A program made the translations under genes and the position numbers. The notes beneath the pieces are model-generated. The model was not told the DNA's origin, ran no database searches, and saw nothing but the letters and a program-made list of their open reading frames with translations. A stretch of DNA of 42,554 bases from Streptosporangiales bacterium (GTDB lineage Bacteria > Actinomycetota > Actinomycetes > Streptosporangiales > WHSR01). Positions 34,254-42,361 of the stretch are shown here, piece after piece. Location of the stretch: the NCBI GenBank assembly GCA_009379995.1, contig WHSR01000042.1, forward strand, positions 1 to 42,554, written 5' to 3'. Positions within the stretch are counted from its first letter, which is position 1, and every line of letters begins with the position of its first letter.

Positions 34254-34308
34254 CCGTGATCTTGCAGAAGTGGTCGAACGACATTCGACCACTTCTGCAA
34301 GATCACGG
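34254..34308. repeat. Palindromic element, family B (25-bp perfect arms)
   Basis: Arms 34254-34278 and 34284-34308 are perfectly complementary with a 5-base loop (CGACA). The arm begins CCGTGATCTTGCAGAAGTGG. Unlike the other palindromes it lies between divergent genes (monooxygenase and arsR), so it cannot be a simple shared terminator. A 15-base part of the arm recurs alone at 26238-26252. Confidence 0.85.
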
Positions 34309-34375
34309 ACAAGGTGGCTTCGATGCTGTCTAAGTAGAAGTGGCATACAGCTTAGATATCTGTCAAATTAGAGTC

Positions 34376-34744
34376 ATGCCGATCCAGAAGCAGTTGCCGG
34401 TGCTGGACCAGGAGTGCTGCGCGCCACTGGTGCGCCAGCCGCTCGGTACGGGCGAGGCGGCCGAGCTGGCACGGGTGCTGAAGGCACTGGCCGACCCGGT
34501 GCGGCTGAGGCTACTGTCGTTGATCGGCGCGCACGAGGGCGGCGAGGCGTGCGTGTGCGAGCTGACCGGCGTGTTCGATCTGACCGCGCCGACGATTTCC
34601 CATCACCTGAAGGTGTTGCGCGAGGCCGGGCTGATCGACGCCGAACGTCGCGGTACCTGGGTGTACTACTGGGTCGTCCCGGTCACGCTGAACCGCCTGG
34701 CCGGGCTGTTCGTCCCCGACCTGGCCGCCTCGAGCTCCCGATGA
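34376..34744 (+). CDS. arsR: ArsR-family metalloregulator
   Basis: 122 residues. Winged helix: LARVLKALADPVRLRLLSLI, then ACVCELTGVFDLTAPTISHH, LKVLREAGLIDAERRG and TWVYYW. Cysteines at 14-15 (QECCAPL) plus 59 and 61 match the N-terminal Cys pair plus a Cys in the helix region described for Corynebacterium glutamicum ArsR, which senses As(III). Start ATG 34376 chosen; an AT-rich stretch with AGATATCT lies just upstream and no ribosome site is visible. It overlaps the aquaporin by ATGA. Arsenite sensing is a reasonable inference. Confidence 0.83.
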   Translation: MPIQKQLPVLDQECCAPLVRQPLGTGEAAELARVLKALADPVRLRLLSLIGAHEGGEACVCELTGVFDLTAPTISHHLKVLREAGLIDAERRGTWVYYWVVPVTLNRLAGLFVPDLAASSSR

Positions 34745-35514
34745 ACGGAGCGTCGCTGGCGCGGCGAGCGCTGGCCGAGCTGGTCGGCACGGGTCTGCTC
34801 GTCACGACGGTGGTCGGATCCGGGATCGCCGCGGCGCGGCTGTCGCCGCACGACGTCGGGTTGCAGCTGGCGGAGAACGCGGCGGCGACCGCCGCCGGGC
34901 TGGCGGTGATCATTTTGCTGGTCGGCCCGGTGTCCGGCGGCCACCTCAACCCTGTCATCTCGGCGGTGGACTGGGCGCTCGGTCGCCGCTCCCGCACCGG
35001 GCTGTCGGCCCGGGACCTGGCGGCCTACGTGCCCGCGCAGGTCCTCGGGGGAATCGGTGGAGCGGTGCTGGCGAATCTGATGTTCGGGCTTCCCGCCGTC
35101 ACCGCCGCGCAGACCGACCGATCGGCGGGACATCTGTGGCTGGGCGAGGTCGTGGCCACCGCGGGTTTGGTAGCCGTGGTGTTCGCGCTCGTCCGTACCG
35201 GCCGCACCGGCCTCGTCCCGCCGGCGGTGGGCGCCTACATCGGGGCGGCGTACTGGTTCACCTCCTCCACCAGCTTCGCCAACCCCGCCGTCACCGTCGG
35301 ACGGGCGTTCTCCGACACCTTCGCCGGGATCGCCCCGAGCTCGGTGCCCGCCTTCGTCGGTTTCCAGATCGTCGGGGCCGTCGTCGGCGCCGCCTTCGTA
35401 CTGGTCGCGTACCCCGTCGGCGGCTGGCCGGCCGGCCACACAGATCTCGTTGACCGAGGAACAGAAGCGGAGATTGGACGCCAAGGCCGCCGAGACCGGC
35501 CTGTCCCTCTCTGA
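34741..35514 (+). CDS. MIP/aquaporin family channel with aberrant C-terminus
   Basis: 257 residues. Both half-membrane signatures are present: SGGHLNPVISA (NPV at 70-72) and SFANPAVTVGR (NPA at 181-183). Six membrane helices are complete to about residue 226. Paired with ArsR, it is probably an AqpS-like arsenite or metalloid channel. From about residue 228 the tail (HTDLVDRGTEAEIGRQGR) is no aquaporin sequence: in another frame the same DNA encodes a ribbon-helix-helix antitoxin. The 3' end was therefore replaced by a deletion join near 35425-35440. The channel may still work since all helices remain. An arsC gene, expected next, is missing. Confidence 0.78.
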   Translation: MNGASLARRALAELVGTGLLVTTVVGSGIAAARLSPHDVGLQLAENAAATAAGLAVIILLVGPVSGGHLNPVISAVDWALGRRSRTGLSARDLAAYVPAQVLGGIGGAVLANLMFGLPAVTAAQTDRSAGHLWLGEVVATAGLVAVVFALVRTGRTGLVPPAVGAYIGAAYWFTSSTSFANPAVTVGRAFSDTFAGIAPSSVPAFVGFQIVGAVVGAAFVLVAYPVGGWPAGHTDLVDRGTEAEIGRQGRRDRPVPL

Positions 35515-35680
35515 TCTGATCCGCCGCGCCGTCGACCGGTACTACATGTCGACCCGCGACGCCGACGCCGACGTAACCGCGATCCGGCAGGCAGTCGGGG
35601 CGTGGCAGGATCGCGACTTCGACGGCGAGCCCGCTGTATTCCAGTCTCGTCGTGAGCCATCACACCATCGACATCGCTGA
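35438..35680 (+). pseudogene. Ribbon-helix-helix (CopG/VapB-like) antitoxin remnant
   Basis: Reading from 35438 gives TQISLTEEQKRRLDAKAAET, GLSLSDLIRRAVDRYY, then AIRQAVGAWQDRDFDGE. This is a typical RHH antitoxin, whose intact form starts with a Met and one residue before TQIS. The start codon has been lost at the join with the aquaporin gene. After FDGE (near 35625) the sequence leaves the family and stops at 35680, so the 3' end also looks altered. No PIN-domain toxin follows. A TTG at 35450 could allow translation, but the beta-strand needed for DNA binding would be cut. Confidence 0.6.
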
Positions 35681-35742
35681 CCTTCCCGATGTTTCCGAGC
35701 CTGGCCACACCGTACTGAGGGTCTTCGCCGCAGCAAACAAGC

Positions 35743-36561
35743 TCACGGCTCACCATGGGATGCCTCCGGGGCGGCGCCGAGCAGCTCCGAAACGCGCCAG
35801 GCCGCCTCCCGGGCGGGAGCCGCGAGCTCACGCAGCCGCTCCTCCGGCAACCGCGGCGCGGGTCCGGTGACGCTGATGGAGGCCGTCACCCGACCCGTGT
35901 GGTCCCAGATCGGCACCGCCACGGTGTTGATGCCCGGCACTCGCTGCGCCGGCGAGATCGCGTATCCCTGTGCCCTGATCGCCGCCAGCTCGGTCCGCAA
36001 CGTGTCCGGGTCGACCGGCGTCGTCGGGGTCGCCGCCTCCAGTGGGCGCGCGAGCACCTCCTCGCGATCGCGCTCGGAGAGAAACGCGAGCAACACCTTG
36101 CCCGGCCCGCCCTGGTTCAGCGGGATCGGCTCGCCGAGGCCGACGTACGTACGCCGCAGCGACTGGTCGCTCTCCACCTGGTCGACGACCGCGCGGGTGA
36201 GGTTGGGCAGGAGCACGTGCAGGCCAACCGTCTCGCCGGTCAAGTCGCGGAGCCGGCGCATGGCCGGCCGGGCGGCGTCGCGGAGGTCGAGCCGCGCGGT
36301 CACCGCGTGGGAGAGCCGCAGGACGAGCGGGCCGAGCTCGTAGCGCCGGTGTGCGACCTGGCGGACGAGGCCGTTCGCCTGAAGCGCGGAGAGAAGCCGG
36401 TGGGTGGTACTCGTCGACAGCCCGGTAAGCCTGGCGAACTCGCTCGCGGACAGCTCGGGACGGCCGGGCGTGAAGCAGCGCAGGAGGGCGACGGCACGGT
36501 CGATGGATTGCACACCGCCGCGCTTCGGCGACTCGGGAGCCATGGACATCGCCGCGAGCAT
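35743..36561 (-). CDS. IclR-family transcriptional regulator
   Basis: 272 residues. Winged helix: GVQSIDRAVALLRCFTPGR, LSASEFARLTGLSTSTTHRL, LSALQANGLVRQVAHRRYEL. The effector domain follows (GETVGLHVLLPNLTRAVVDQ, GPGKVLLAFLSERDREEV, GYAISPAQRVPGINTVAVPI, ITGPAPRLPEER-like end). Three in-frame ATGs (36561, 36549, 36543) precede the conserved RGGVQSIDRA; 36561 was taken. It diverges from the CoA-transferase/hydratase operon and probably regulates it, with an aromatic or short-chain acid derivative as effector. Confidence 0.85.
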   Translation of the reverse strand: MLAAMSMAPESPKRGGVQSIDRAVALLRCFTPGRPELSASEFARLTGLSTSTTHRLLSALQANGLVRQVAHRRYELGPLVLRLSHAVTARLDLRDAARPAMRRLRDLTGETVGLHVLLPNLTRAVVDQVESDQSLRRTYVGLGEPIPLNQGGPGKVLLAFLSERDREEVLARPLEAATPTTPVDPDTLRTELAAIRAQGYAISPAQRVPGINTVAVPIWDHTGRVTASISVTGPAPRLPEERLRELAAPAREAAWRVSELLGAAPEASHGEP

Positions 36562-36566
36562 AGCGG

Positions 36567-36613
36567 TTATCCCGCATTGTGGGAACTCTTTCCATGATAT
36601 GGTCACAGTGACC
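36567..36613. promoter_or_regulatory. Candidate IclR operator and second dyad in divergent promoter region
   Basis: TTATCCCGCATTGTGGGAA (36567-36585) resembles IclR-type sites (a GCA-TTG-like core flanked by TTCC/GGAA-like arms). A perfect dyad, GGTCAC-A-GTGACC (36601-36613), follows just before the CoA-transferase start. Either could bind the adjacent IclR protein or another regulator. Confidence 0.45.
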
Positions 36614-36636
36614 GGACGGTGAACGTGGAGTGCTGC

Positions 36637-37863
36637 ATGGTCCTGCCCCTCGATGGCTTTCGGGTCCTCGACCTCACCCGATTCCTGTCCGGGCCCTACT
36701 GCACGATGGTGCTGGCCGACCTCGGCGCCGACGTCGTAAAGATCGAGAAGTTCCCGGAGGGGGACGAGTCGCGGCGGTACTCCCCGAAGATCAACGGCGA
36801 GAGCTACCCGTACACGATGCCCAACCGCGGCAAGCGGAGCCTGGGGCTGGATCTCAAGGCCGAGCACGGGCGGGAGATCTTCCTGCGGCTGGCGCGGGAC
36901 GCCGACCTCGTCATCGAGAACTTCCGCCCGGGCGTCGCGGCCCGCCTCGGTGTGGATTACGAGGCCGTCAAGCAGGTGCGGCCGGACGTCCTCTACTGCT
37001 CGATCAGTGGCTTCGGCCAGACCGGCCCGTACCGGAACCGGCCGGGCTTCGACATCATGGCGCAGGGCGTGACCGGCTTCATGCGCATGACCGGATACCC
37101 CGACGGCCGGCCGACCAAGGTCGGCATCGCGATCAACGACATCGCGGCGGGCACGACGGCCGTGAACTCCATCCTCGCCGCCGAGCTGGTGCGGCAGCGG
37201 ACCGGCGAAGGCCAGTACATCGACATCTCGTTGGTGGACGCCGGGCTCGCGTGGACCGTCTGGGAGTCGGGCGCGTACTTCGGCGGGCGTGAGCTCCCCG
37301 AGCCGTCGGGCACCCGGCACCGGCGCTCCACGCCATACCAGGCGTACCGCACCGCCGACGGCTACGTCACCATCGGCGCCAACACGCAGCGGCTCTGGGA
37401 GCGATGCGTGACCGACGTGCTGGGCCGGGAGGACTGGCTGGCCGATCCCCGGTTCGCCGACCTGGCGTCGCGGATGGCCCACCTCGAGGACCTCGAGGCG
37501 GAGATCGAGGCGATCACCTCGGCGCAGCCGACGGCGTACTGGATCGAGCGTCTGGACGCCGCCGGTGTGCCCGGGGGCCCGGTGCTGCGCTACGACGAGA
37601 CCCTGGCCGACCCGCACATACAGGCCCGGGAGATGGTGGTGGAGATCGACCACCCGGTCATCGGCCCGATGAAGAGCCTCGGCACCGCCATGAAGATGTC
37701 CCAGACCAAACTCGACGTCCGGCGGCCGGCTCCCTGGCTGGGCCAGCACACCACCGAGGTGTTGCGCGAGGGAGGCTTCGAGGAGGCGGTGATCGAGGAC
37801 CTGTACGCGACCGGGGTCGTCTACGATCAGGCCCGGTCGGCACCGGCACGTTCGGGAGGTTGA
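36637..37863 (+). CDS. CaiB/BaiF family III CoA-transferase
   Basis: 408 residues. Opens GFRVLDLTRFLSGPYCTMVL and ADLGADVVKIEKFPEGD; the catalytic aspartate is expected in the GFDIMAQGVTGFM region; then TTAVNSILAAELVRQRTGEG and AYRTADGYVTIGANTQRLWE. It moves CoA between a donor acyl-CoA and a free acid, with no ATP. Start ATG 36637 has GGAG six bases before it; GTG 36619 is the alternative. The enoyl-CoA hydratase follows after 1 base, indicating activation then hydration of an unsaturated acid. Probably regulated by the divergent IclR protein. Confidence 0.88.
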   Translation: MVLPLDGFRVLDLTRFLSGPYCTMVLADLGADVVKIEKFPEGDESRRYSPKINGESYPYTMPNRGKRSLGLDLKAEHGREIFLRLARDADLVIENFRPGVAARLGVDYEAVKQVRPDVLYCSISGFGQTGPYRNRPGFDIMAQGVTGFMRMTGYPDGRPTKVGIAINDIAAGTTAVNSILAAELVRQRTGEGQYIDISLVDAGLAWTVWESGAYFGGRELPEPSGTRHRRSTPYQAYRTADGYVTIGANTQRLWERCVTDVLGREDWLADPRFADLASRMAHLEDLEAEIEAITSAQPTAYWIERLDAAGVPGGPVLRYDETLADPHIQAREMVVEIDHPVIGPMKSLGTAMKMSQTKLDVRRPAPWLGQHTTEVLREGGFEEAVIEDLYATGVVYDQARSAPARSGG

Positions 37864-37864
37864 T

Positions 37865-38647
37865 ATGGCGGACGAACTCGTCCTGAACCGGTCGGGCGAT
37901 GTGGCGACCCTGACCCTCAACCGCCCGGACAAGCACAACGCGATCACCTACGAGATGTTCCGGAACCTGCCCGAGGTGGTCCGCGAGGCGGCGGAGGACC
38001 GAGCCGTCAAGGTGCTCGTGGTCCGGGGAGCCGGGGAGAAGGCCTTCGCGTCGGGGGCGGACATCAGCGAGTTCGAGCGGGTACGCGCGAATTCGGCCGA
38101 CGCCAGGGTCTACAACCAGTACGTCGCCGCCGCCGAGCAGGCAATCACCCGGCTGGCCAAGCCGACCATCGCGATGGTGCGCGGCTATTGCATCGGCGGC
38201 GGATGCGGTCTTGCCCTCGCCTGCGATCTGCGGTTCGCCGACACCACCGCCCGGTTCGGCATCACCCCCGCCAAGCTCGGCATCGTCTACAGCCTCGAGT
38301 CGACCAAGCGGCTCGTCGACCTGGTCGGCCCCGCGCAGGCGAAGTACATCCTCATGTCCGGCCAGCAGATCGACGCGCGCAGGGCGCACGGGATCGGCCT
38401 GGTCGACGAGCTCCACGAGCCGGCCGAATTCGAGGAGGCCACGCTCGGGTTCGCCCGGCTGCTGTGCTCGCGGTCGCAGTACAGCGTCCGGGCCGTCAAG
38501 CACATGGTCGGCCTCATCCTCGCCGGCCAGGTGGAGGACGACGAGGAAACGCGACAGCTCCGCAGCGTCGCCTTCGACACCCCCGACTTCGCGGAGGGCG
38601 TCCGCGCCTTCCGCGAGAAGCGCGAGCCCCGCTTCACGATGCCCTGA
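37865..38647 (+). CDS. Enoyl-CoA hydratase/isomerase family protein
   Basis: 260 residues, crotonase fold. The oxyanion-hole segments are AGEKAFASGADISEF and MVRGYCIGGGCGLALACDLR, with FADTTARFGITPAKLGIVYS (the usual catalytic-Glu region), LMSGQQIDARRAHGIGLVDE and the closing FAEGVRAFREKREPRF. It acts in the cytoplasm on acyl-CoA produced by the CoA-transferase just upstream; hydration, isomerisation or decarboxylation are all possible in this fold. Start ATG 37865, with GGGAGG directly upstream. A palindrome follows at 38658. Confidence 0.87.
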   Translation: MADELVLNRSGDVATLTLNRPDKHNAITYEMFRNLPEVVREAAEDRAVKVLVVRGAGEKAFASGADISEFERVRANSADARVYNQYVAAAEQAITRLAKPTIAMVRGYCIGGGCGLALACDLRFADTTARFGITPAKLGIVYSLESTKRLVDLVGPAQAKYILMSGQQIDARRAHGIGLVDELHEPAEFEEATLGFARLLCSRSQYSVRAVKHMVGLILAGQVEDDEETRQLRSVAFDTPDFAEGVRAFREKREPRFTMP

Positions 38648-38657
38648 GTTCTTGGCC

Positions 38658-38706
38658 GATGAATGGCCCATTCACCCGTACCTACCGGGTGAATGGGCCA
38701 TTCATC
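38658..38706. repeat. Palindromic element, family C (possible bidirectional terminator)
   Basis: Perfect 21-bp arms (38658-38678 and 38686-38706) with a 7-base loop. Each arm itself contains a smaller palindrome (TGAATGG-C-CCATTCA, and TGAATGG-G-CCATTCA), so alternative foldings exist. It lies between convergent genes, 10 bases after one stop codon and 3 before the other. Confidence 0.85.
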
Positions 38707-38709
38707 CGA

Positions 38710-39681
38710 TTAGGGGCCGGCGCCGTTCATGACGATGGATGCGACGTCGCTCGCGCTGTCCATGGAGTACGCGTAGGGGACGCCGCCCACGTTGCCGCCG
38801 GCGGCACAGCTGCCGGAGTTGACGAAGTAGTTGTCCCGGGCCACCAGGGAGCCGGGCGGAGAGTCGCCCTGGCCGAGCTCGCACGGCGAGTCGGTGTTCT
38901 CGAAGTAGTTGCCTTCAACCAGAACGCCGGCCTCGGTCGTCGACGCCACCCCGTAGTCGCCGATGTTGACGTAGTAGTTGTTGTACACGTGCACCGGGTT
39001 TCCGAAGCGCACCCGCGGGTGGCGCTGGCCTGTGCCATCGAACCAGTTGTGGTGGTACGTCACCCGCAACCGGCCACGGTCCTGGTCCCCGTTGTCGTCG
39101 GAGTGCCCGAGGAGCATGGTCTTGTCGTGGTTGGTGAAGTAGTTCCACGACACGGTGACGTAGTCCGAGCCCCGCTTGATGTCCACGGCGCCGTCGGAGC
39201 CGTCCGCGAAGCTGTTGTGGTCGATCCAGACGTGATGGGACTCGTCCTGCAGGTTGATCGCATCGTCGTCCCAGCCGCGGAAGTTCAGATTCTGGATGAT
39301 CACATTGCTGGCCTCGTCGACGTCCAGCCCGCCGCCGGCGATGGTGGCGCCGGAGCCGACGCCGACGATGGTCTTGTTCGACGCCACGTCGTTCATGCCG
39401 GACAGATCGATGCTGCCCTGGACCTGGACGATGCGCGGGCCGTCGGACTGCATCTCGGCGACGAGCTGCGAGGCGCTGGTCACCGTCACCGTCGGGCCGC
39501 CCGCACCGCCGCTCGTTGTACCGTCCACGGTCGCCCAGCCGACCGGCTCGGCCTGGGCGGCGGATACCCCGCTCAGCGGACCGAGTAACGCCGCGACCAA
39601 GCCGGTGACCGCGGTCGCCGCGGCGGCGGGCATCCGCCAGCGCGCCGCTCTCCCCTGTGCCTCGGATACTCCGTTGGCCAT
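38710..39681 (-). CDS. Secreted pectate lyase (PL1)
   Basis: 323 residues with a signal peptide (residues ~1-44, hydrophobic ATAVTGLVAALLGPLSGV, then AAQAEP). The mature enzyme is a right-handed beta-helix. Signature motifs are NKTIVGVGSGATIAGGGLDV, SNVIIQNLNFR, the VWIDHNSF PL1 motif, the calcium-site stretch DGAVDIKRGSDYVTVSWNYF, and RHPRVRFG with the catalytic arginine, followed by HVYNNYYVNI. It cleaves pectate by beta-elimination outside the cell. Start ATG 39681 with GGAGG seven bases upstream. Two LacI-type palindromes lie ~60-95 bases upstream, suggesting sugar-responsive control. Confidence 0.9.
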   Translation of the reverse strand: MANGVSEAQGRAARWRMPAAAATAVTGLVAALLGPLSGVSAAQAEPVGWATVDGTTSGGAGGPTVTVTSASQLVAEMQSDGPRIVQVQGSIDLSGMNDVASNKTIVGVGSGATIAGGGLDVDEASNVIIQNLNFRGWDDDAINLQDESHHVWIDHNSFADGSDGAVDIKRGSDYVTVSWNYFTNHDKTMLLGHSDDNGDQDRGRLRVTYHHNWFDGTGQRHPRVRFGNPVHVYNNYYVNIGDYGVASTTEAGVLVEGNYFENTDSPCELGQGDSPPGSLVARDNYFVNSGSCAAGGNVGGVPYAYSMDSASDVASIVMNGAGP

Positions 39682-39739
39682 GATGAACCTCCGCTCCAAG
39701 GACAATTCGTCCTCGCTGCTCTTCATGACCCGGGGCAAG

Positions 39740-39774
39740 CGAAGCGCTTCGACTCAGAATATGGGAGCGCTTCC
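39740..39774. promoter_or_regulatory. Two LacI-type operator-like palindromes
   Basis: CGAAGCGCTTCG (39740-39751) and GGGAGCGCTTCC (39763-39774), centres 23 bases apart and on the same helical face within about two turns. They resemble GAGCGCTC-centred sites of LacI-family sugar regulators such as CebR. No LacI gene is in the window. Confidence 0.6.
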
Positions 39775-39897
39775 GCGCTGCCTAGGGCGCACCAAGAGGA
39801 GATCGGGCCACGGCGAAGGGTTGACTGTCAGCACTCTTGTCAACAAAATGTCGGACGAGATCGTTGCACGCCTGCGACCACTCCCCTAGGAGTTTGG

Positions 39898-40881
39898 ATG
39901 GCCTCTCGAGGACTCGCAGCTATCGTTGCCGGCCTGACCTTCGCGGCACTTGCCGCGTGCGGCTCGTCGGACGACGGGACGCAAACGAAGGACGTGGTCA
40001 AGGTCGGGGTTCTCCCGGGCGCCGCCGTCGCGCCGTTCTATCTCGGCATGAGGAAGGGCTTCTTCGCCGAACAGGGCCTCGAGATCGAAACCCAGCAGGC
40101 GGAAGGCGGCGCGGCGCTTCTCCCGGCGGTGACGTCGGGGCAGCTCCAGTTTGGCTACTCGAATGTTGCGAGCCTCATGCTCGCGCAGCAGAAGGGACTG
40201 CCGGTCCAGGTGACGGCGAGTGTCGCCCTGCAGGCCAAACCCGGAGACAAACGCCCCACCGGTAAGACGAATGTTGCCCTTCTGGTCGCGAAGAACGGCG
40301 GGGTCCGGTCCGCCGAAGATTTGGCAGGAAAGACCATCGGCGTCAACACCCTGAAGAACATCGAGGAGGTGCTGGTCAAGTACGCGATCGACCAGGCCGG
40401 CGGCGACTCCTCCAAGGTGAAGCTCGTCGAGGTGCCAACGTCCCAGATGCCGAACTCCCTCGCCCAGGGCAAGGTCGCCGCGGTCGTCGCCTTCGAACCC
40501 TACGTCACCGTCGCGCTCGACCAGGGAGCCCGGATCCTGCTCCGCCCGTTTACCGCGCTGCCCGACCCGGCGGCGAACACCACAGTGTTCTTCACATCCA
40601 AGAAATACGCCGCGGACGAGGCAGATGTCGCGCGGCGCTTCACCGAGGCGATGAAGAAGTCCGTCGAGTACGCGCAGGCGCATGAGAACGAAATCCGGGC
40701 GGTCATACCCACGTACACCGAAATGAGCCCGGAACTGGCCAACCAACTGGCGCTGCCCTACTGGAGCTCCACCCTCAACGTCGAATCCATGAAACAGATC
40801 GGGCAGGCCGGCGTGACGTACGGACTCCTCAACCGGGAGCCGGATCTCGACGCGTTGCTTCCGCCACCGGGCCAACGCTGA
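39898..40881 (+). CDS. ABC substrate-binding lipoprotein, NMT1/SsuA/TauA-like
   Basis: 327 residues. Signal peptide with lipobox LAAC (Cys21). The mature part has the NMT1/SsuA pattern: VKVGVLPGAAVAPFYLGMRK, GFFAEQGLEIETQQAEGGAA, LPAVTSGQLQFGYSNVASL, DLAGKTIGVNTLKN, QGKVAAVVAFEPYV and AMKKSVEYAQAHENEI. Such proteins bind sulfonates, taurine, nitrate or thiamine-precursor pyrimidines. Start ATG 39898 with AGGAG upstream. No permease or ATPase is adjacent; the next gene is convergent. It is an orphan binding protein or one separated from its transporter. Confidence 0.85.
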   Translation: MASRGLAAIVAGLTFAALAACGSSDDGTQTKDVVKVGVLPGAAVAPFYLGMRKGFFAEQGLEIETQQAEGGAALLPAVTSGQLQFGYSNVASLMLAQQKGLPVQVTASVALQAKPGDKRPTGKTNVALLVAKNGGVRSAEDLAGKTIGVNTLKNIEEVLVKYAIDQAGGDSSKVKLVEVPTSQMPNSLAQGKVAAVVAFEPYVTVALDQGARILLRPFTALPDPAANTTVFFTSKKYAADEADVARRFTEAMKKSVEYAQAHENEIRAVIPTYTEMSPELANQLALPYWSSTLNVESMKQIGQAGVTYGLLNREPDLDALLPPPGQR

Positions 40882-40896
40882 CCCGTGGCAGGGTGC

Positions 40897-42309
40897 TCAC
40901 GCCTCCACCGGCACAAGCGGGTCGATGATCGCATCCTGGCTCCGTAGCATGTCCCTCACCTCGCCGGGGTCCACGTCCCGGGGCAGGCGGCCGCGCTTCG
41001 CGCCCAGCGCCGCCGCCACGCCCGCGGCGTGCCCCAACGCCATCGAGGGCCCCATATGCCGCAGGGCGCCCATCGCCTCACCGGTCGCCGACGCGCAGCG
41101 TCCGGCGACGAGGAGACCGTCGAGCCCTCGCGGAAGCAGACAGCTGTACGGAACCGAGAAGGGCGAGGACGGCTCCGCCAAGGTGAGATCGCCGCCCTTC
41201 GGATGGTGGACGTCGAGCGGCCCACCCCCCTGCAGGACGGCGTCCGGGAACTGACGGCCCGCCATCACGTCCTCGCCGGTGAGCATGTAGTCGCCCACGA
41301 TCCGCCAGGTCTCCCGTACCCCGATCCACGGAGCCATGGCCGTCAGGCTGCACTCCTCGAAGCCCGGCACCTCCCGGCGCAGAAACTTGATCGCCGACAG
41401 AACCTGGCGTCGCCCCTCCATCTCGGCCTGGGTGAGCTCGGCCTCGTCGGAGCCGTCCCATCCACTGACCCGCGATATGAGCATGAACGCGTCGTCTCCG
41501 GTAGGCGAGCTCACCAGGGAGAGAATCTTCAGAGCCAACTCTCCCGAGGCGTACCCCTTCTCCACGAGACGCTGTTTTTCCTGCCGAGGCAGCGCACGGA
41601 ACCTTTGGACGTCAACCTTCACCAGGCGCGCCACGAGCGTCATCGGCTGACGGCTGCGAGGATCCCCATCGGTGTCCTCGACCTCGGCTCCCGCCTTCCG
41701 TACGACGAGCCCGTCTCCGCTGGCATCGATGACGGTCGGGGCGAGCACCGCCTTACGATCCCCGCGTCCCTGCACGGTCGCGCCGACCACCTTCTCGTTC
41801 TCGAGTACGGGCTCGAGGACCTGGGTGTGCAGCAGGAGATGAATTCCGCAATCCCGGACGGCGTCGTCCAGTACGACCTTCAAGATCTCCGGGTCGAACG
41901 GGAAGGTGCGGACGTCGAAGGGATGGCCCGCAGCCTCACCCATGACGTACTTCATGAAGTCTCCCGCTCCGCCGGCATCGATCAGGCGCCGCGTGATCTC
42001 GTAACCGATGCCGCCGGTGACACGGCGATCGCGCCAGAAGAAACCCATGAAACTCGCCACCATGGCGCCGGTCGCGGTCCCGCCGAGGAAGGCGGCGCGT
42101 TCGACGAGTGTGGTACGGGCTCCGGAGCGGGCCGCTGCGATCGCCGCCGCCACGCCCGCCGGCCCGCCACCGACGACGAGCACCTCGGACTCGTCGGCTA
42201 CCGGCGTCCTGCGGGCGGGTTCACTGATCCAGCGTGACGAACTCCGTGCGAGCCGGTCGTTGTGTGCGGGCCGGTCTCGTCCGCCGTTGTCGTCTCCTGA
42301 TGATCGCAT
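40897..42309 (-). CDS. FAD-dependent oxidoreductase (FAD_oxidored type)
   Basis: 470 residues. Rossmann motif [20 protein letters not shown] at ~43-62, then [20 protein letters not shown], a feature of this flavoprotein family. [20 protein letters not shown] and the C-terminal FAD motif [19 protein letters not shown] follow, ending [15 protein letters not shown]. The N-terminal ~40 residues are polar and without family likeness, so the true start may be internal. The family is linked to oxidation of diverse small molecules. The GntR gene whose end lies at 42362 is just upstream on the same strand and may regulate it. Confidence 0.82.
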   Translation of the reverse strand: MRSSGDDNGGRDRPAHNDRLARSSSRWISEPARRTPVADESEVLVVGGGPAGVAAAIAAARSGARTTLVERAAFLGGTATGAMVASFMGFFWRDRRVTGGIGYEITRRLIDAGGAGDFMKYVMGEAAGHPFDVRTFPFDPEILKVVLDDAVRDCGIHLLLHTQVLEPVLENEKVVGATVQGRGDRKAVLAPTVIDASGDGLVVRKAGAEVEDTDGDPRSRQPMTLVARLVKVDVQRFRALPRQEKQRLVEKGYASGELALKILSLVSSPTGDDAFMLISRVSGWDGSDEAELTQAEMEGRRQVLSAIKFLRREVPGFEECSLTAMAPWIGVRETWRIVGDYMLTGEDVMAGRQFPDAVLQGGGPLDVHHPKGGDLTLAEPSSPFSVPYSCLLPRGLDGLLVAGRCASATGEAMGALRHMGPSMALGHAAGVAAALGAKRGRLPRDVDPGEVRDMLRSQDAIIDPLVPVEA

Positions 42310-42361
42310 GCCTCTCTCTTCCGACGACAGTCTCTCCCGAGGACAGTGACTCCGCGGTGGC

